From positions 124,001 to 188,000 of the forward strand of contig NZ_JASJPW010000003.1 in assembly GCF_030052995.1 (NCBI RefSeq): 64,000 bases of DNA, given 5' to 3'. Numbering within the stretch: the stretch's first letter is position 1; each line of letters starts with the position of its first letter. The stretch comes from Gemmobacter sp. 24YEA27. GTDB taxonomy: Bacteria > Pseudomonadota > Alphaproteobacteria > Rhodobacterales > Rhodobacteraceae. Both the position numbers and the translations under genes were made by a program. Positions 17,667-27,043 of the stretch are shown in pieces. The notes under the pieces were generated by a model. That model had not been told where the DNA came from. It made no database searches and was given only the letters and a program-made list of their open reading frames with translations.

Positions 17667-19711
17667 TCACGGGCCGGTCACCACGCTCAGCCGTGTCTCG
17701 CCTGTGCCGACCACTTTCAGGTAGTAAATGCCAGCCGGGATATCGCCCTGGTCATTGCGCGAGAACGAGGAATCGCTGCCGGAATGAGTGAGCGGGATGA
17801 TCGTCGCGCCGGTCGCATCAAAGAGGCAATAGCCCGGCAGACCCTCGGCATAGGCGCCTGACCAGGAGATGCCCGCCTGTGTCATCACCGTAATTCCGCC
17901 ATTTGTTTCAATGCGGTAGAGGCGGGGGCGGTGGCGGTCGTGGTCGCTTCGATTGTGCCCCCTTCGGGCGTGGTGGCGGTGGTGATGTCGTCGCCCTCTG
18001 TCTTGCAGACCCCATCTGCGGGGGCGAATGGCGCGTCTTTTGGCGTGAGAATTGTCAGCCGTTTCTCTGCCGCGCTCGCGGATCGGGCAAAGCTCTCTTC
18101 GCCGGTGACGGCGACATCGAAGAGGCAGGCCTCATGCAGGAAGGGATGACTGACCCCCCCGCAAAGGCTTTGCGCGAGGTCGGCAGCCATTTGCGCCGGC
18201 GCCTCATAGGGGAAACTGCGGTCGGTGAAATCCGCCGTTCCCTCGTCATCCGCATAAGAGAACAGCGATTCCTCATCGCTCACCCGCCAGCCGTCGACAA
18301 AGCCCGCAAGCTGTGTGGCATCACCGGCCAAAGCCAGGGCGCCGTCACGGCCGGACAGATCATTTGCAGCATCGCCATCATCCAGCCCCAAAAGCCCGCG
18401 CCGCGAGGGGTCGGCCCGACGCCATTGCACTGAAAAATCCAGATATCCCGCGTGGCGGTCGACCCAGAGCGTCGAGAGATCGGGCCAGATCAGCACCACA
18501 TGTTTCATCTCATCGCCTTCGCGCCAGAGGCCAAGCGCGCCGCCTTCCGGCAGGTCATAGCGCAGGGTCTCGCCCGGTCCGGCCAGGGCCCCATCGATGC
18601 GCAGGCTGCCATCTGCCAGAACCTGGATCACCACGCCACCGGCGCGGATCGCAAAACCGGTGATCGCGCTGACGGACCGACTGTCCCTCCAGGGCTGAAT
18701 CCTGGCCTGCAACTCCTGGCCTGCGACCCCCGTAGCCAGCACGAATTCGCCCACAGCCTGGGTGGAAAAGCCGGTGCCGTCAAAGGTCAGGAAATGTGGC
18801 TCGCCAATGCCACTGGCGCTGCCTTTGCCGCCGTTTCCGGCACCGTCGGGTCCGGCCGGGCCATTGCTGCTGTGCCAGTTCTCATCCGGGTCCAGATCGA
18901 TCCTGCGATTGCCCTCCGGGTCGATATATTCGTGCGAACCATCGGCATGTTCGATCTCGCGCGAGCCGTCCGGCCCGGCCAGTTCGATGTCGCCATTCGG
19001 GTCGTAATGCGACATCCAGCCATCGCCCATATCGAAGAACCGGTCGATATTGCCGTCATTGTCGCGATACCAGCTGTCGCGCGACCCATCCTCGCGCGGG
19101 GCATCGCCGTGCCAGTGGCCGGTGTCGTCCCAGTAATCGTATGAGCCGTCGCCATGGCTGACAGAGCCGCGGAAGCCGCTCTCCCAGCTCTTGCCGCCCC
19201 CCGGAGAGGCGCCGTAATTCGCGCCACCTCCCGTGCCACCAGCCGGGGGTGATATGGTATGCGTTCCCGGGCCGATCGGCTCCAGCCTGACCGGGCCCGG
19301 CTTCGGACTGGGCCCGCGCGCCAGGATCAGCCGATCCGCGCCGGCGCGCTCGCCGCGGGCCAGTTTCAAAAGCGCCGATGTCCGGCTTTGCACCGGCGGC
19401 GCCGCGCGCAGGCCAAGGTCGGCGCGTGGGGGGAGGGCGTTGCCATCGGGACCAACCGGCACGGTCAGTGGCCAGTTCAGCGGGTCATTCCAGTCTGTCT
19501 CGGGAAGGGGATCGGGTTGAGCCGCAGGCAGAGAGGCAGGTTGCGGCGCTGTCGACATGGCCGGCTCTGCCGGGGCGGGCTGCGTCACCCCTGGAGTTGC
19601 AGGTTCCGCCGAGGGCGGAGCGGTCCGTGACCCGTAATGCCACAGGCCACCACCACCCGCCGCCAGCAGCAGAGCCACCACTCCGGTCAGCGTCCAGGTC
19701 TGGCGGTTCAT
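17667..19711 (-). CDS. Exported VWD-domain protein with a C-terminal PPC-like domain, one frameshift
   Basis: A large exported or membrane-anchored protein. A hydrophobic segment (residues 9-22) and a proline/alanine-rich linker lead into an Asp/Gly-rich region (about 184-280) with repeated DGS and D-x-x-G units, then a von Willebrand type D domain opening GEPHFLTFDGTGFSTQAVGE (from residue ~303). As read it stops at 17885 after 608 residues. One missing C near 17922 would continue the frame as APALYRIETNGGITVMTQAG and finish at 17667 with DIPAGIYYLKVVG, which resembles a pre-peptidase C-terminal domain. AGGAGG lies six bases before the ATG. Third gene of an operon of exported proteins; role unknown, perhaps surface binding. 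Confidence 0.75.
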
Positions 19712-19721
19712 TCCGGCCTCC

Positions 19722-20297
19722 TCACTTCGTGCAGTCGATATAGGTGAAGCCGTCGCATTTCCCGGCGACACATTCCTTGCCGGTCGCAAGCGTGATGCTG
19801 TGGCCGACATTCTCTTCGATCTGCCAGGCCGAAGCCCCGGCAAAGCCCTGGGAGGAGCAGAACCGATCCGCCGATGCCTCGCCGCATTGCGCCGCGAATT
19901 CATAGCACCAGTCGAGCCGGATCCCGTTGAAAGCGGGCGCCTCAAACCGGGTCGTGACAGCTGGCTCGGGGTCTGCCACGGCGCCGGGATTGCCTTCACA
20001 GGCGATATATTCAAAAGTGCCGCAATCATCGGCCTCGCAGAGCCGGCCATCGCTGATCAGCATGGTCGGCTCGCCGAGCGGCCCCGGCTTTTCGCCGAAA
20101 TCCACGGCTTCGGCGTAATCGTTCAGGACGCAAAAGCGGTCGGCGGCGGGTTTGCCACATTCAGCGCCCCAGTTGTAGCACCAGTCGAGCAGTGTGCCAT
20201 TGATCCGGGGCAGCTCGAATACCTGTGATTGCGCAAAGCCTGCCTGTGGAAGGGCAGCCAGCACGAGGCACAGCACCTCCAGAGAGATGCGTTTCAT
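19722..20297 (-). CDS. Secreted cysteine-rich tandem-repeat protein
   Basis: A 191-residue protein with a signal peptide (MKRISLEVLCLVLAALPQAG, cleavage after FAQ). The mature part is two copies of one ~70-residue module, each with LDWCY, ADRFC and a final YI-x-C. The cysteines are at 40, 47, 56, 87, 92, 100 and 131, 138, 147, 176, 181, 189. Spacings are the same in both copies apart from the central loop, implying three disulfides per module in an oxidising compartment. It starts one base after the DUF6636-like stop and ends ten bases before the VWD gene start. Function unknown. Confidence 0.8.
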   Translation of the reverse strand: MKRISLEVLCLVLAALPQAGFAQSQVFELPRINGTLLDWCYNWGAECGKPAADRFCVLNDYAEAVDFGEKPGPLGEPTMLISDGRLCEADDCGTFEYIACEGNPGAVADPEPAVTTRFEAPAFNGIRLDWCYEFAAQCGEASADRFCSSQGFAGASAWQIEENVGHSITLATGKECVAGKCDGFTYIDCTK

Positions 20298-20298
20298 A

Positions 20299-20763
20299 TC
20301 AATGCACCTCGATCTTCGCCTTGCTGATGAAGAACCCGTGCCCCGCCCGCGAACTGCAGGTCAGCCCGGTTTTTGATGACAGGCAGGTAAAGGGTCCCTC
20401 CGACCAGCTGTTGCCGTAGTCCAGCGGCTGATCGAGCGAACAACAGCCCTGTTCGCCCGGCTCGTTAATCCGCTTTGCCCTGGTTTTCGCGCCAAGGATC
20501 ACTGTGACATAGCTCGGCTCGACCCGGTCGCATTGCAGTTCGGCCTGACCATCGGCACTTTCATAAACCGAAGTGCCGCCCGCCGGGATATAGATGCAGC
20601 CGATATTCCCCGATGGCGTGACGAAAATGACCTCGCCATCCGGCCCGCTGCTCAGCCTCTGGGTTTCGGCCCGTGCCGCGCCTGGGATCATGACCGCCAG
20701 AGCCAGCGTTGCGCTCAGCGCCAGGGCTGCAACCCGGCCCCGGACAGGAATATAAAATGCCAT
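20299..20763 (-). CDS. Secreted protein, DUF6636-like
   Basis: A 154-residue exported protein. A signal peptide (about residues 1-32, ending ARA) is followed by FVTPSGNIGCIYIP, a paired-cysteine core (ELQCDRV, EQGCCSLD), FTCLSSKTGLTCSS and the end AGHGFFISKAKIEV. This order matches small exported proteins of the DUF6636 type as I remember them. GGAGG seven bases before the ATG at 20763 decides the start over the Met at 20775. First gene of the three-gene exported-protein operon. Biochemical role unknown. Confidence 0.75.
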   Translation of the reverse strand: MAFYIPVRGRVAALALSATLALAVMIPGAARAETQRLSSGPDGEVIFVTPSGNIGCIYIPAGGTSVYESADGQAELQCDRVEPSYVTVILGAKTRAKRINEPGEQGCCSLDQPLDYGNSWSEGPFTCLSSKTGLTCSSRAGHGFFISKAKIEVH

Positions 20764-20935
20764 CAGATCCTCCATTTCGCCTCGGCCCCAGCTAGCGACA
20801 GGCTTTTGTGGAAATCCTCCCCCGTTCGGGTAGGATGATGGAATTCCAGACCCGCAAACGGCCCGCCCTGCGAGAATGTCACCGTGAAGCGCGCCGGGAT
20901 TGTGTCGCCGCGGATTTCCAGGTCGGGAGACCTTG

Positions 20936-22045
20936 ATGACCAGTGCCGTTGCCGAACTGCCCGAGGTTGTGGCCCGCTTCTATGCGGCGGCGCTGAATTC
21001 CGACCTTTGGGCAGAAGCGCTGGATCTGATCACCCAGGCCTTCAATGCGCGCGGTGCCATTCTGCCCGCCGCGACCTTTGTGAAAGGTGCCCTGCCGCAT
21101 TCAAAGGGGATGGAGCCGGTGCTGCAGCAGTTCTTCGAGGAGAACTGGCATCTGTGCGATGCCCGTACCATCGCCGCACAGCGCTATGTCAGCGCGCATG
21201 AGGTGGTGACAGATCAGCTTTTGTTTTCCAGGGCAGAGATCGACCGCAGCCGCTATTATGCCGGTTTCGCGCGGTCTGCCGGGGTGCCCTGGTTCTGTGC
21301 CGCGTCCCTGGCTATAGACCCGACCCGTAATTATGTCGCGCTCTCGTTGCAGCGAACCGAGGCGCAGGGCCTTTTTGACGATCATGACCTGGCAAAACTC
21401 GCGCAGCTCCTGCCGCATCTGCGCAATGCGGCCGACCTTGCGCGCAAGGTGGCCCATGTCCGGGCCGGTGGCATTTTGCAGGGGCTTGACCAGGCGGGCA
21501 CGCCGGCGCTGATCGTGAACGGCTGGGGGAAGGTGCTGTTTTCCAACGGTTGTTTCGACCGTCTGTCGCATAGCGCGCTCCGGGTCAGTGCGGGGCGTCT
21601 GGTGGCCAGTGACCCCGGCCGCCAGTCGGCGCTGGCCGGGATGATCGATGCCGCCGCACAGTCGAGCCTGTCCCTCGGTCACAACCCTGGCCCCCTGATG
21701 CTGCCCGGCGATGAGGGCGTCGCGCCGCTGATCCTGCGTGCCGCACCCTATCATGGGGCGATGATCGGGGCCTTTGGCGTGGAAGGGGCGCTCCTGACGC
21801 TGGTGGATCTTTCCGCCACGCCGCAGACCTCAGCCGCGGCTTTGCGCGCGGTGTTCGATCTGACCCCGCGCGAGGCGCAGGTCATGGCGCTGATCGGGCA
21901 TGGCCACGACCTCGACCGGATCGCGGGCCTGTTGCGGGTCTCGCGCGAGACGGTGCGGTTTCACCTCAAGGCGATCCTCGGGAAAACCGGCGCCCATCGG
22001 CAAAGCGAGGTCGCGGCGCTCGCGCTGCGGATTGGTCCGGGCTGA
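20936..22045 (+). CDS. LuxR-family transcriptional regulator
   Basis: A 369-residue regulator with a long N-terminal region of no recognised domain (VVARFYAAALNSDLWAEALD) and a C-terminal LuxR helix-turn-helix: FDLTPREAQVMALIGHGHDL, then RIAGLLRVSRETVRFHLKAI. GGGAGA lies six bases before the ATG at 20936. It is divergent from the exported-protein operon (173 bases between starts), so it is the best candidate for its control. It converges with the AraC gene, leaving eight bases between the stops. Confidence 0.85.
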   Translation: MTSAVAELPEVVARFYAAALNSDLWAEALDLITQAFNARGAILPAATFVKGALPHSKGMEPVLQQFFEENWHLCDARTIAAQRYVSAHEVVTDQLLFSRAEIDRSRYYAGFARSAGVPWFCAASLAIDPTRNYVALSLQRTEAQGLFDDHDLAKLAQLLPHLRNAADLARKVAHVRAGGILQGLDQAGTPALIVNGWGKVLFSNGCFDRLSHSALRVSAGRLVASDPGRQSALAGMIDAAAQSSLSLGHNPGPLMLPGDEGVAPLILRAAPYHGAMIGAFGVEGALLTLVDLSATPQTSAAALRAVFDLTPREAQVMALIGHGHDLDRIAGLLRVSRETVRFHLKAILGKTGAHRQSEVAALALRIGPG

Positions 22046-22053
22046 TCCCTGGG

Positions 22054-23090
22054 TCAGGCCTGTTTCACCGCAAGGCGGGCAAGGCCAGGCGGCTGCCCCG
22101 TTGCGCGTTTGAAGGCGCGGCTGAAGGCGGCCTGTGAACTGTAGCCCAGACGATGCGCCGCCTCTTCGATCCCGATCCCGCCCTGTGCGATCCATTGCCC
22201 GGCCAGCCGCATCCGCAGATCGGTGATATAGCGGATCGGCGTCAGGCCGGTCACCGCGAGGAACCGTTCGGCAAAGACCGAGCGCGAGGCGCCCATCTCA
22301 TGGGCCATCGTGGCGACCGTCCAGGCCCGCCCCGGATCGCGGTGCAAAGCCAGCAGCACCCGGCCAAGTTTCGGATCGCGCAAAGCCTCGACCCAGCCCG
22401 AGGCGCTGCCGCAGCCGCTTTCGACCCAGCCCCGGATGATCGAGGCCGCGACCACATCGGCGAGCCGCGCAAGGATGCCGGCAAAGCCCGCGCGCCGGGT
22501 GCGGGCCTCACGCTCCATAGCCTCCAGTACCGGAAGGATTTCGGGCTGACGGTCGGCAAGCTGGCTCAGCTGCATCACCTCGGGCATCATGCCGATCAGC
22601 GGCAGCATGGTGCCAAGATCAAGATCCATACAGCCGCTGAACAGGATCACATCCTGGCTGCGGCAGGCCGCCTGATCGCAGCTTTTGATCTCATCCACCG
22701 CGTCACAGATCGGCGCGCTGGCGAAATCGGCAAGGTCGCGCAGCGGCGCCCCGGCTGTGAGACCAGCGCATGTCCGGTGCCGCGTGGCAGGAAAACCGCA
22801 TCGCCACAGCCAATGTGGCGCGGCGTGCCGTCGATCACCAGCCAGGCCTCGCCCCGCGCGACGAAATGCAGCTGCGCCTTGCCCGGCGCGCCGCCGAAGC
22901 CGATGCCAAAAGGGGCCGACAGCTGCATCCGGCGATAGCTGATGCCATTGAGCCGCATGCCCATCAACAGCTCGCTCATCATATCAGGGGTGCTGGTGCC
23001 GGCCATCGGCAGCGTGGCATTCGGGGATCGGTCGAGCATGTCGGACGCCTGATCAAAAATTGCGGACATGCCATCATAGATCGTCCGCAT
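22054..23090 (-). CDS. AraC-family transcriptional regulator (AraC_N/cupin type), one frameshift
   Basis: A regulator of about 345 residues. The N-terminal cupin-like sensor includes PFGIGFGGAPGKAQLHFVAR and GDAVFLPRGTGHALV; the C-terminal AraC domain has WTVATMAHEMGASRSVFAER and GIEEAAHRLGYSSQAAFSRA. The two parts are in different frames: near 22757 one missing G breaks LVSQPGAPLRDLADF. It is divergent from the MFS pump (42 bases), the usual arrangement of an AraC_N regulator with the efflux pump it controls. The start could also be Met at 23069. Confidence 0.82.
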
Positions 23091-23132
23091 CAGGAAGGAT
23101 AGACCACCAGTCCCGACTGACCTTCGAAAGCT

Positions 23133-24333
23133 TTGACAGATGCACGGATCGCTCACCCTCCCGCCGGCCCCGACCGGATCACCCCGCGCTGGTGCGCCGT
23201 CTACGCGCTGTGCGTCGGCGTCTTTGGCCTGATCACCGCCGAATTCCTGCCGATGAGCCTGCTTACACCCATGGCAGAGGACCTGCAGATCAGCGAGGGC
23301 CTGGCCGGCCAGGGCGTGACGGCGACCGCAGTGGTCGCGCTTTTCACCGGACTTTTGATCGCAACGCTGACGCGGGGAATAGACCGGCGGCATGTGCTGC
23401 TGAGCTTTTCGGTCCTGCTGGTCGTGTCGAACCTTCTGGTGGCGACCGCGCTTAATTTCCCGACCCTGCTGGCCGGGCGGCTTTTGCTTGGCGTGGCGAT
23501 TGGCGGGTTCTGGACCATGTCGGCCGCGACCGCGATGCGGCTGGTGCCGGGGCGGATGTGCCAAAAGCGCTGTCGCTGATCTTTGCCGGCGTCTCGCTGG
23601 CGACGGTTGTGTCGACACCGCTGGGCAGCTGGCTTGGCGCACTGGTCGGCTGGCGCGCGGTGTTCCTCTGGTCGGCAGGGTTCGGTGCCATCGGGCTTTT
23701 GCTGCAATGGCGGACCCTGCCCGCGATGGCCGCGACCGGAAGCGCAAGCATCGGCACTATCTTCCGCGTTCTGTTGCGCTCGGGCGTCTGGCAGGGGATC
23801 TTCTGCGTCACCCTGGTCTTCACCGGCCAGTTCGCGCTTTTCACCTTTATCCGGCCGTTTATCGAGACCGCGCTCGGCGCGAGTGTCGGCTGGCTCACGA
23901 CCTTTCTGCTGGGCTTTGGTGTGGCGAATTTCATCGGGACATTGCTGGCCGGGCCGCTTCTGAAACGCAGTGTCAGCTTCACGCTTTTTGCCATGCCACT
24001 GATCGCCGGGGTCTGCGCGCTGGTTCTGTCGGGCCTTCATACTGCATCGCTGCTGAGTCTTGCGCTGATCGCGCTCTGGGGCATGGCCTTTGGCGGGGTG
24101 CCGGTGGCCTGGACGACCTGGAACACGCGGATCGCGCCGGATGACGCCGAAAGCGCCGGGGGCTGATCGTGGCCGCGATCCAGTTCGCCATCGCGCTTGG
24201 TGCGGCAAGTGGCGGCGTTATTTACGACACGACCGGGGCGAACGGAGTCTATGCTTTCGGCGGGGTGCTGCTGGTTCTTGCCGGTCTGCTGATCGCGCTC
24301 GGTGTCCGCGCCCCGGCTGCGGCGCCTGCCTGA
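23133..24333 (+). CDS. MFS efflux transporter, NepI-like, two frameshifts
   Basis: A 12-helix major facilitator of about 400 residues. The N-terminal block FGLITAEFLPMSLLTPMAED is characteristic of the NepI/YdhP group of drug, sugar and nucleoside exporters, followed by GVAIGGFWTMSAATAMRLVP. The frame breaks near 23560 and near 24160; the last part (IQFAIALGAASGGVIYDTTG) ends at 24333. It begins with a TTG at 23133 (no nearby ATG in frame). Divergent AraC regulator next door. Substrate unknown. Confidence 0.8.
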
Positions 24334-24709
24334 ACATGCGTGGTGCCGGGGGTCTGATCCCGGCACCCGTCCAGCACAGGGGCCGCGCGGGCAGCTGCGG
24401 GCCAATGCATCACAGTACTCTATGCCGGGGCAGCTTCCCGGCCGCCGCAAACAGAAAATCCTGCCTGCCTGAATGCCCGGCTTTGGTCTCTGCACTGCGG
24501 CACCGACCCTGTATTTGAAATCAAATACCCGTGCCGACAGCTATATTCATCGCATCAAAGCGGCACTGACCCGCAGCGCCCCCACGCCCGCAATTTTCAG
24601 CCGAGGCAAGATGTCTTTCCTCTTGGCAATGAGGCCAGGCCCGGGGCTCTGTCGGGTTGCGAAATGTCGCGCCTGAGCCCCCTGTTCTGCCTCAACCCCG
24701 GACCTTAAG
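24334..24709. promoter_or_regulatory. Intergenic region (376 bp) with an inverted repeat upstream of the LLM monooxygenase
   Basis: GTATTTGA-AA-TCAAATAC (24511-24528) is an 8+8 perfect inverted repeat, AT-rich against a GC-rich background, and looks like a repressor site. It lies about 180 bases upstream of the LLM start at 24710. No gene is seen in this stretch. Confidence 0.4.
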
Positions 24710-26095
24710 ATGACCAAGAGACTGATTTTCAATGCCTTCTGCATGAATGCCCTGTCGCATGTCTATCATGGCTACTGGCGCCATCCCGATAGTCGTCAGG
24801 TCGATTTCAACGACCTGAAGGTCTGGACTGATCTCGCCCGGCTGCTGGAAGAGGCGCGGTTTGACGGGCTGTTTCTGGCCGATGTGCTGGGCGTCGATCC
24901 GGTCTATGACAACAGCCGCGACATCTATATCGAACAGGGCATACATTTCCCCTCAAATGATCCGTCAATCCTGGTGGGCGCGCTGGCGGCTGCGACCGAA
25001 CATCTTGGGCTGATGTTCACCTCGTCGATCATCCAGGCGCATCCGGTCGAATTCGCCCGCCGCGTCTCGACGCTGGACCATTACACGAAAGGCCGCGTCG
25101 GCTGGAACATCGTCACTTCGGCCAATAAGGCCTCGGCGGATCTCTTCGGCCATGACGGGCTTACGCGGCATGATGATCGCTATGCCTGGGCGCAGGATTA
25201 TGTCGAGGCCACCTATAAGCTTTGGGAAGGCTCCTGGCAGGAGGGCGCGCTGCTGAAAGACCGGTCGGCGGGCCGTTTCGCCGATCCGGCCCTGGTGCAT
25301 GACATTCATCACCAGGGGCCGCGCTACCGTATCAAGGGCGTGCATAGTTCGACTCCTTCGCCGCAGCGCACGCCGTTTCTGGTCCAGGCCGGCTCATCGC
25401 CCAGCGGGCGCGCCTTTGCCGCCGCCCATGCCGAGGCGACTTTTATCGTGGCCCTGACGCCGGATGGCGCGCGGCGGGCGATTTCGGATATCAACAGCCA
25501 GTTGCCCGCCCATGGCCGCGCGCCCGGCGATATCCTGTTCTTCCAGGGGCTGTCTTTCGTGATCGGCTCGACCGATGAAGAGGCGCAGCGCAAGGCGCGC
25601 GAAGCCGATGACTGGGTGAATTTCGACGCGCTCTCGGCCCATGTCGGGCGGGATCTGGGCGTGGATTTCGCAAGGCTGGACCCAGATCAGCCGGTGCGCG
25701 AGCTGAAGATCGAAGGGCTGCAGGGCTTCACCACCTTTGTCGAAGAGGCCAATCCCGGCAAGGTGGTGCGGCTGCGCGATCTGAGCACGGCGATGAGCTA
25801 TAATGGCCGCATCATCGGCTCGCCCGAGACCATCGCGGACCGGCTGGCGGAATGGCGTGACGCCGGGATTGATGGGGTGAATATCGCTTATCAGACCCTG
25901 CCGGGCAGCTTTGCCGATTTCGCGCAACATGTGATGCCGGTCCTGCGCCAGCGCGGGCTGGCGCAAAGCGATTATGCGCCCGGCACCTTGCGCGAAAAGC
26001 TCTTTCCCGGCCGGGATGCGCAGCTTGGCCCTGGTCATCCGGCGGCCGCGCATCGCGTCGCGGAGGTCAGCGATCCGGAACTGCTGCCGGCGTGA
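24710..26095 (+). CDS. LLM class flavin-dependent monooxygenase, NtaA/SnaA/DmoA type
   Basis: A 461-residue FMN-dependent monooxygenase. Family landmarks are FNAFCMNALSHVYHGYWRHP near the start, AATEHLGLMFTSSIIQAHPV, the block GRVGWNIVTSANKASADLFG, and PFLVQAGSSPSGRAFAAAHA. Members (nitrilotriacetate, dimethylsulfide and dibenzothiophene-sulfone monooxygenases) use FMNH2 from a separate reductase and O2 to split C-N or C-S bonds. No flavin reductase is adjacent. The gene is monocistronic in appearance. A second, more distant family member lies at 39496. Confidence 0.9.
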   Translation: MTKRLIFNAFCMNALSHVYHGYWRHPDSRQVDFNDLKVWTDLARLLEEARFDGLFLADVLGVDPVYDNSRDIYIEQGIHFPSNDPSILVGALAAATEHLGLMFTSSIIQAHPVEFARRVSTLDHYTKGRVGWNIVTSANKASADLFGHDGLTRHDDRYAWAQDYVEATYKLWEGSWQEGALLKDRSAGRFADPALVHDIHHQGPRYRIKGVHSSTPSPQRTPFLVQAGSSPSGRAFAAAHAEATFIVALTPDGARRAISDINSQLPAHGRAPGDILFFQGLSFVIGSTDEEAQRKAREADDWVNFDALSAHVGRDLGVDFARLDPDQPVRELKIEGLQGFTTFVEEANPGKVVRLRDLSTAMSYNGRIIGSPETIADRLAEWRDAGIDGVNIAYQTLPGSFADFAQHVMPVLRQRGLAQSDYAPGTLREKLFPGRDAQLGPGHPAAAHRVAEVSDPELLPA

Positions 26096-26151
26096 GATGC
26101 CGGGGGCAGGGCCGGGGGTGGGCCTCCCCCCGGTGGCTCATCCTCCGGATC

Positions 26152-27039
26152 TCACCCCTCGGGCCAGACCAGCGAGCGATGGATCTGCGCCCCGGCCCAG
26201 GCGCCATCGCCCACCGCCAGCGAAACCGAATGCGGCGCGCGGGCGGTATCGCCACAGGCAAAGACACCGGGAATGGTGGTCTCCTTGCTGTCGCCGGTGA
26301 GGATCTGGCGCCCCATCGGCGTCTCGGTCATCGCGCAGCCAAAGTCCTCGGCCAAAGGGCTGGCCGGTGAGGTGCGCGTCGCGGTGAAGAGCCCGGCAAA
26401 TTGCAGCACCCGGCCATCTGTCAGTTCAAGATCGGCATGTCCGGAAAGGCGGGCAACCGGGGTCGTCTCGATCTCTGCACCGCGCCGCGCCAGATCCGCG
26501 CGCGCGGCCGCATCGGGCGCGTAAAGGCCCTGGGTCAGAAAGGTGACCGCGCCCCATTCCGGCAGCAACTGCGCCTGATGCAGTGACATCGGCCCGGTGG
26601 CGATCACACCGATCCGGCCCTGGTCAAGCTCATAGCCATGGCAATAGGGGCAGTGAAACACCGATTTGCCCCAGCGTTCTGCAAGTCCCGGGATCTCGGG
26701 GAGCTGATCTTTCACACCGCTGGCAAACAGCAGGCGCCGGCCCTGGACGGGATCTCCCGCCGCGAGGTCAACCTGGAAGCCATCGCGCTGGCCAGAGACG
26801 CCGCAGGCCTCGTTCCTGATCCAGGTCAGGGGAGGATAGGCCAGCAGCTGGTCGCGCGCCTGTGACCAGATTAGCGCCGGGTCGACCCCATCCTGGCCCA
26901 GAAACCCGTGTGACTGGCCGGCAAAGCGGTTGCGCCTTTCGCCCGCGTCGACCACCGTCACTTTGCGGCGCGCGCGCAGCAGTTGCAGGGCGGCTGCCAT
27001 TCCGGCGTAGCTGCCCCCGATCACGATCACATCCTGCAT
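26152..27039 (-). CDS. Thioredoxin reductase-like NAD(P)/FAD-dependent oxidoreductase
   Basis: A 295-residue flavoprotein with an FAD motif GGSYAG (residues 8-13), a redox-active CPYC (Cys130, Cys133) within FHCPYCHGYE, and the late FAD motif GVFACGDTARAPHSVSLAVG. This is the TrxB-like fold, in the branch without a dedicated thioredoxin partner. It should transfer electrons from NAD(P)H to a disulfide. AGGAG precedes the ATG at 27039 and overlaps the stop of the Rrf2 gene, so the two form an operon and the oxidoreductase is probably controlled by that regulator. Confidence 0.88.
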   Translation of the reverse strand: MQDVIVIGGSYAGMAAALQLLRARRKVTVVDAGERRNRFAGQSHGFLGQDGVDPALIWSQARDQLLAYPPLTWIRNEACGVSGQRDGFQVDLAAGDPVQGRRLLFASGVKDQLPEIPGLAERWGKSVFHCPYCHGYELDQGRIGVIATGPMSLHQAQLLPEWGAVTFLTQGLYAPDAAARADLARRGAEIETTPVARLSGHADLELTDGRVLQFAGLFTATRTSPASPLAEDFGCAMTETPMGRQILTGDSKETTIPGVFACGDTARAPHSVSLAVGDGAWAGAQIHRSLVWPEG

Positions 27040-27043
27040 CTTT

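Noticed and set aside
22647-23747. A 366-residue leftward open frame that looks like one gene
   Set aside because: Only its C-terminal part (from about 23090) is real, as the sensor domain of the AraC regulator; the rest lies opposite the MFS gene.
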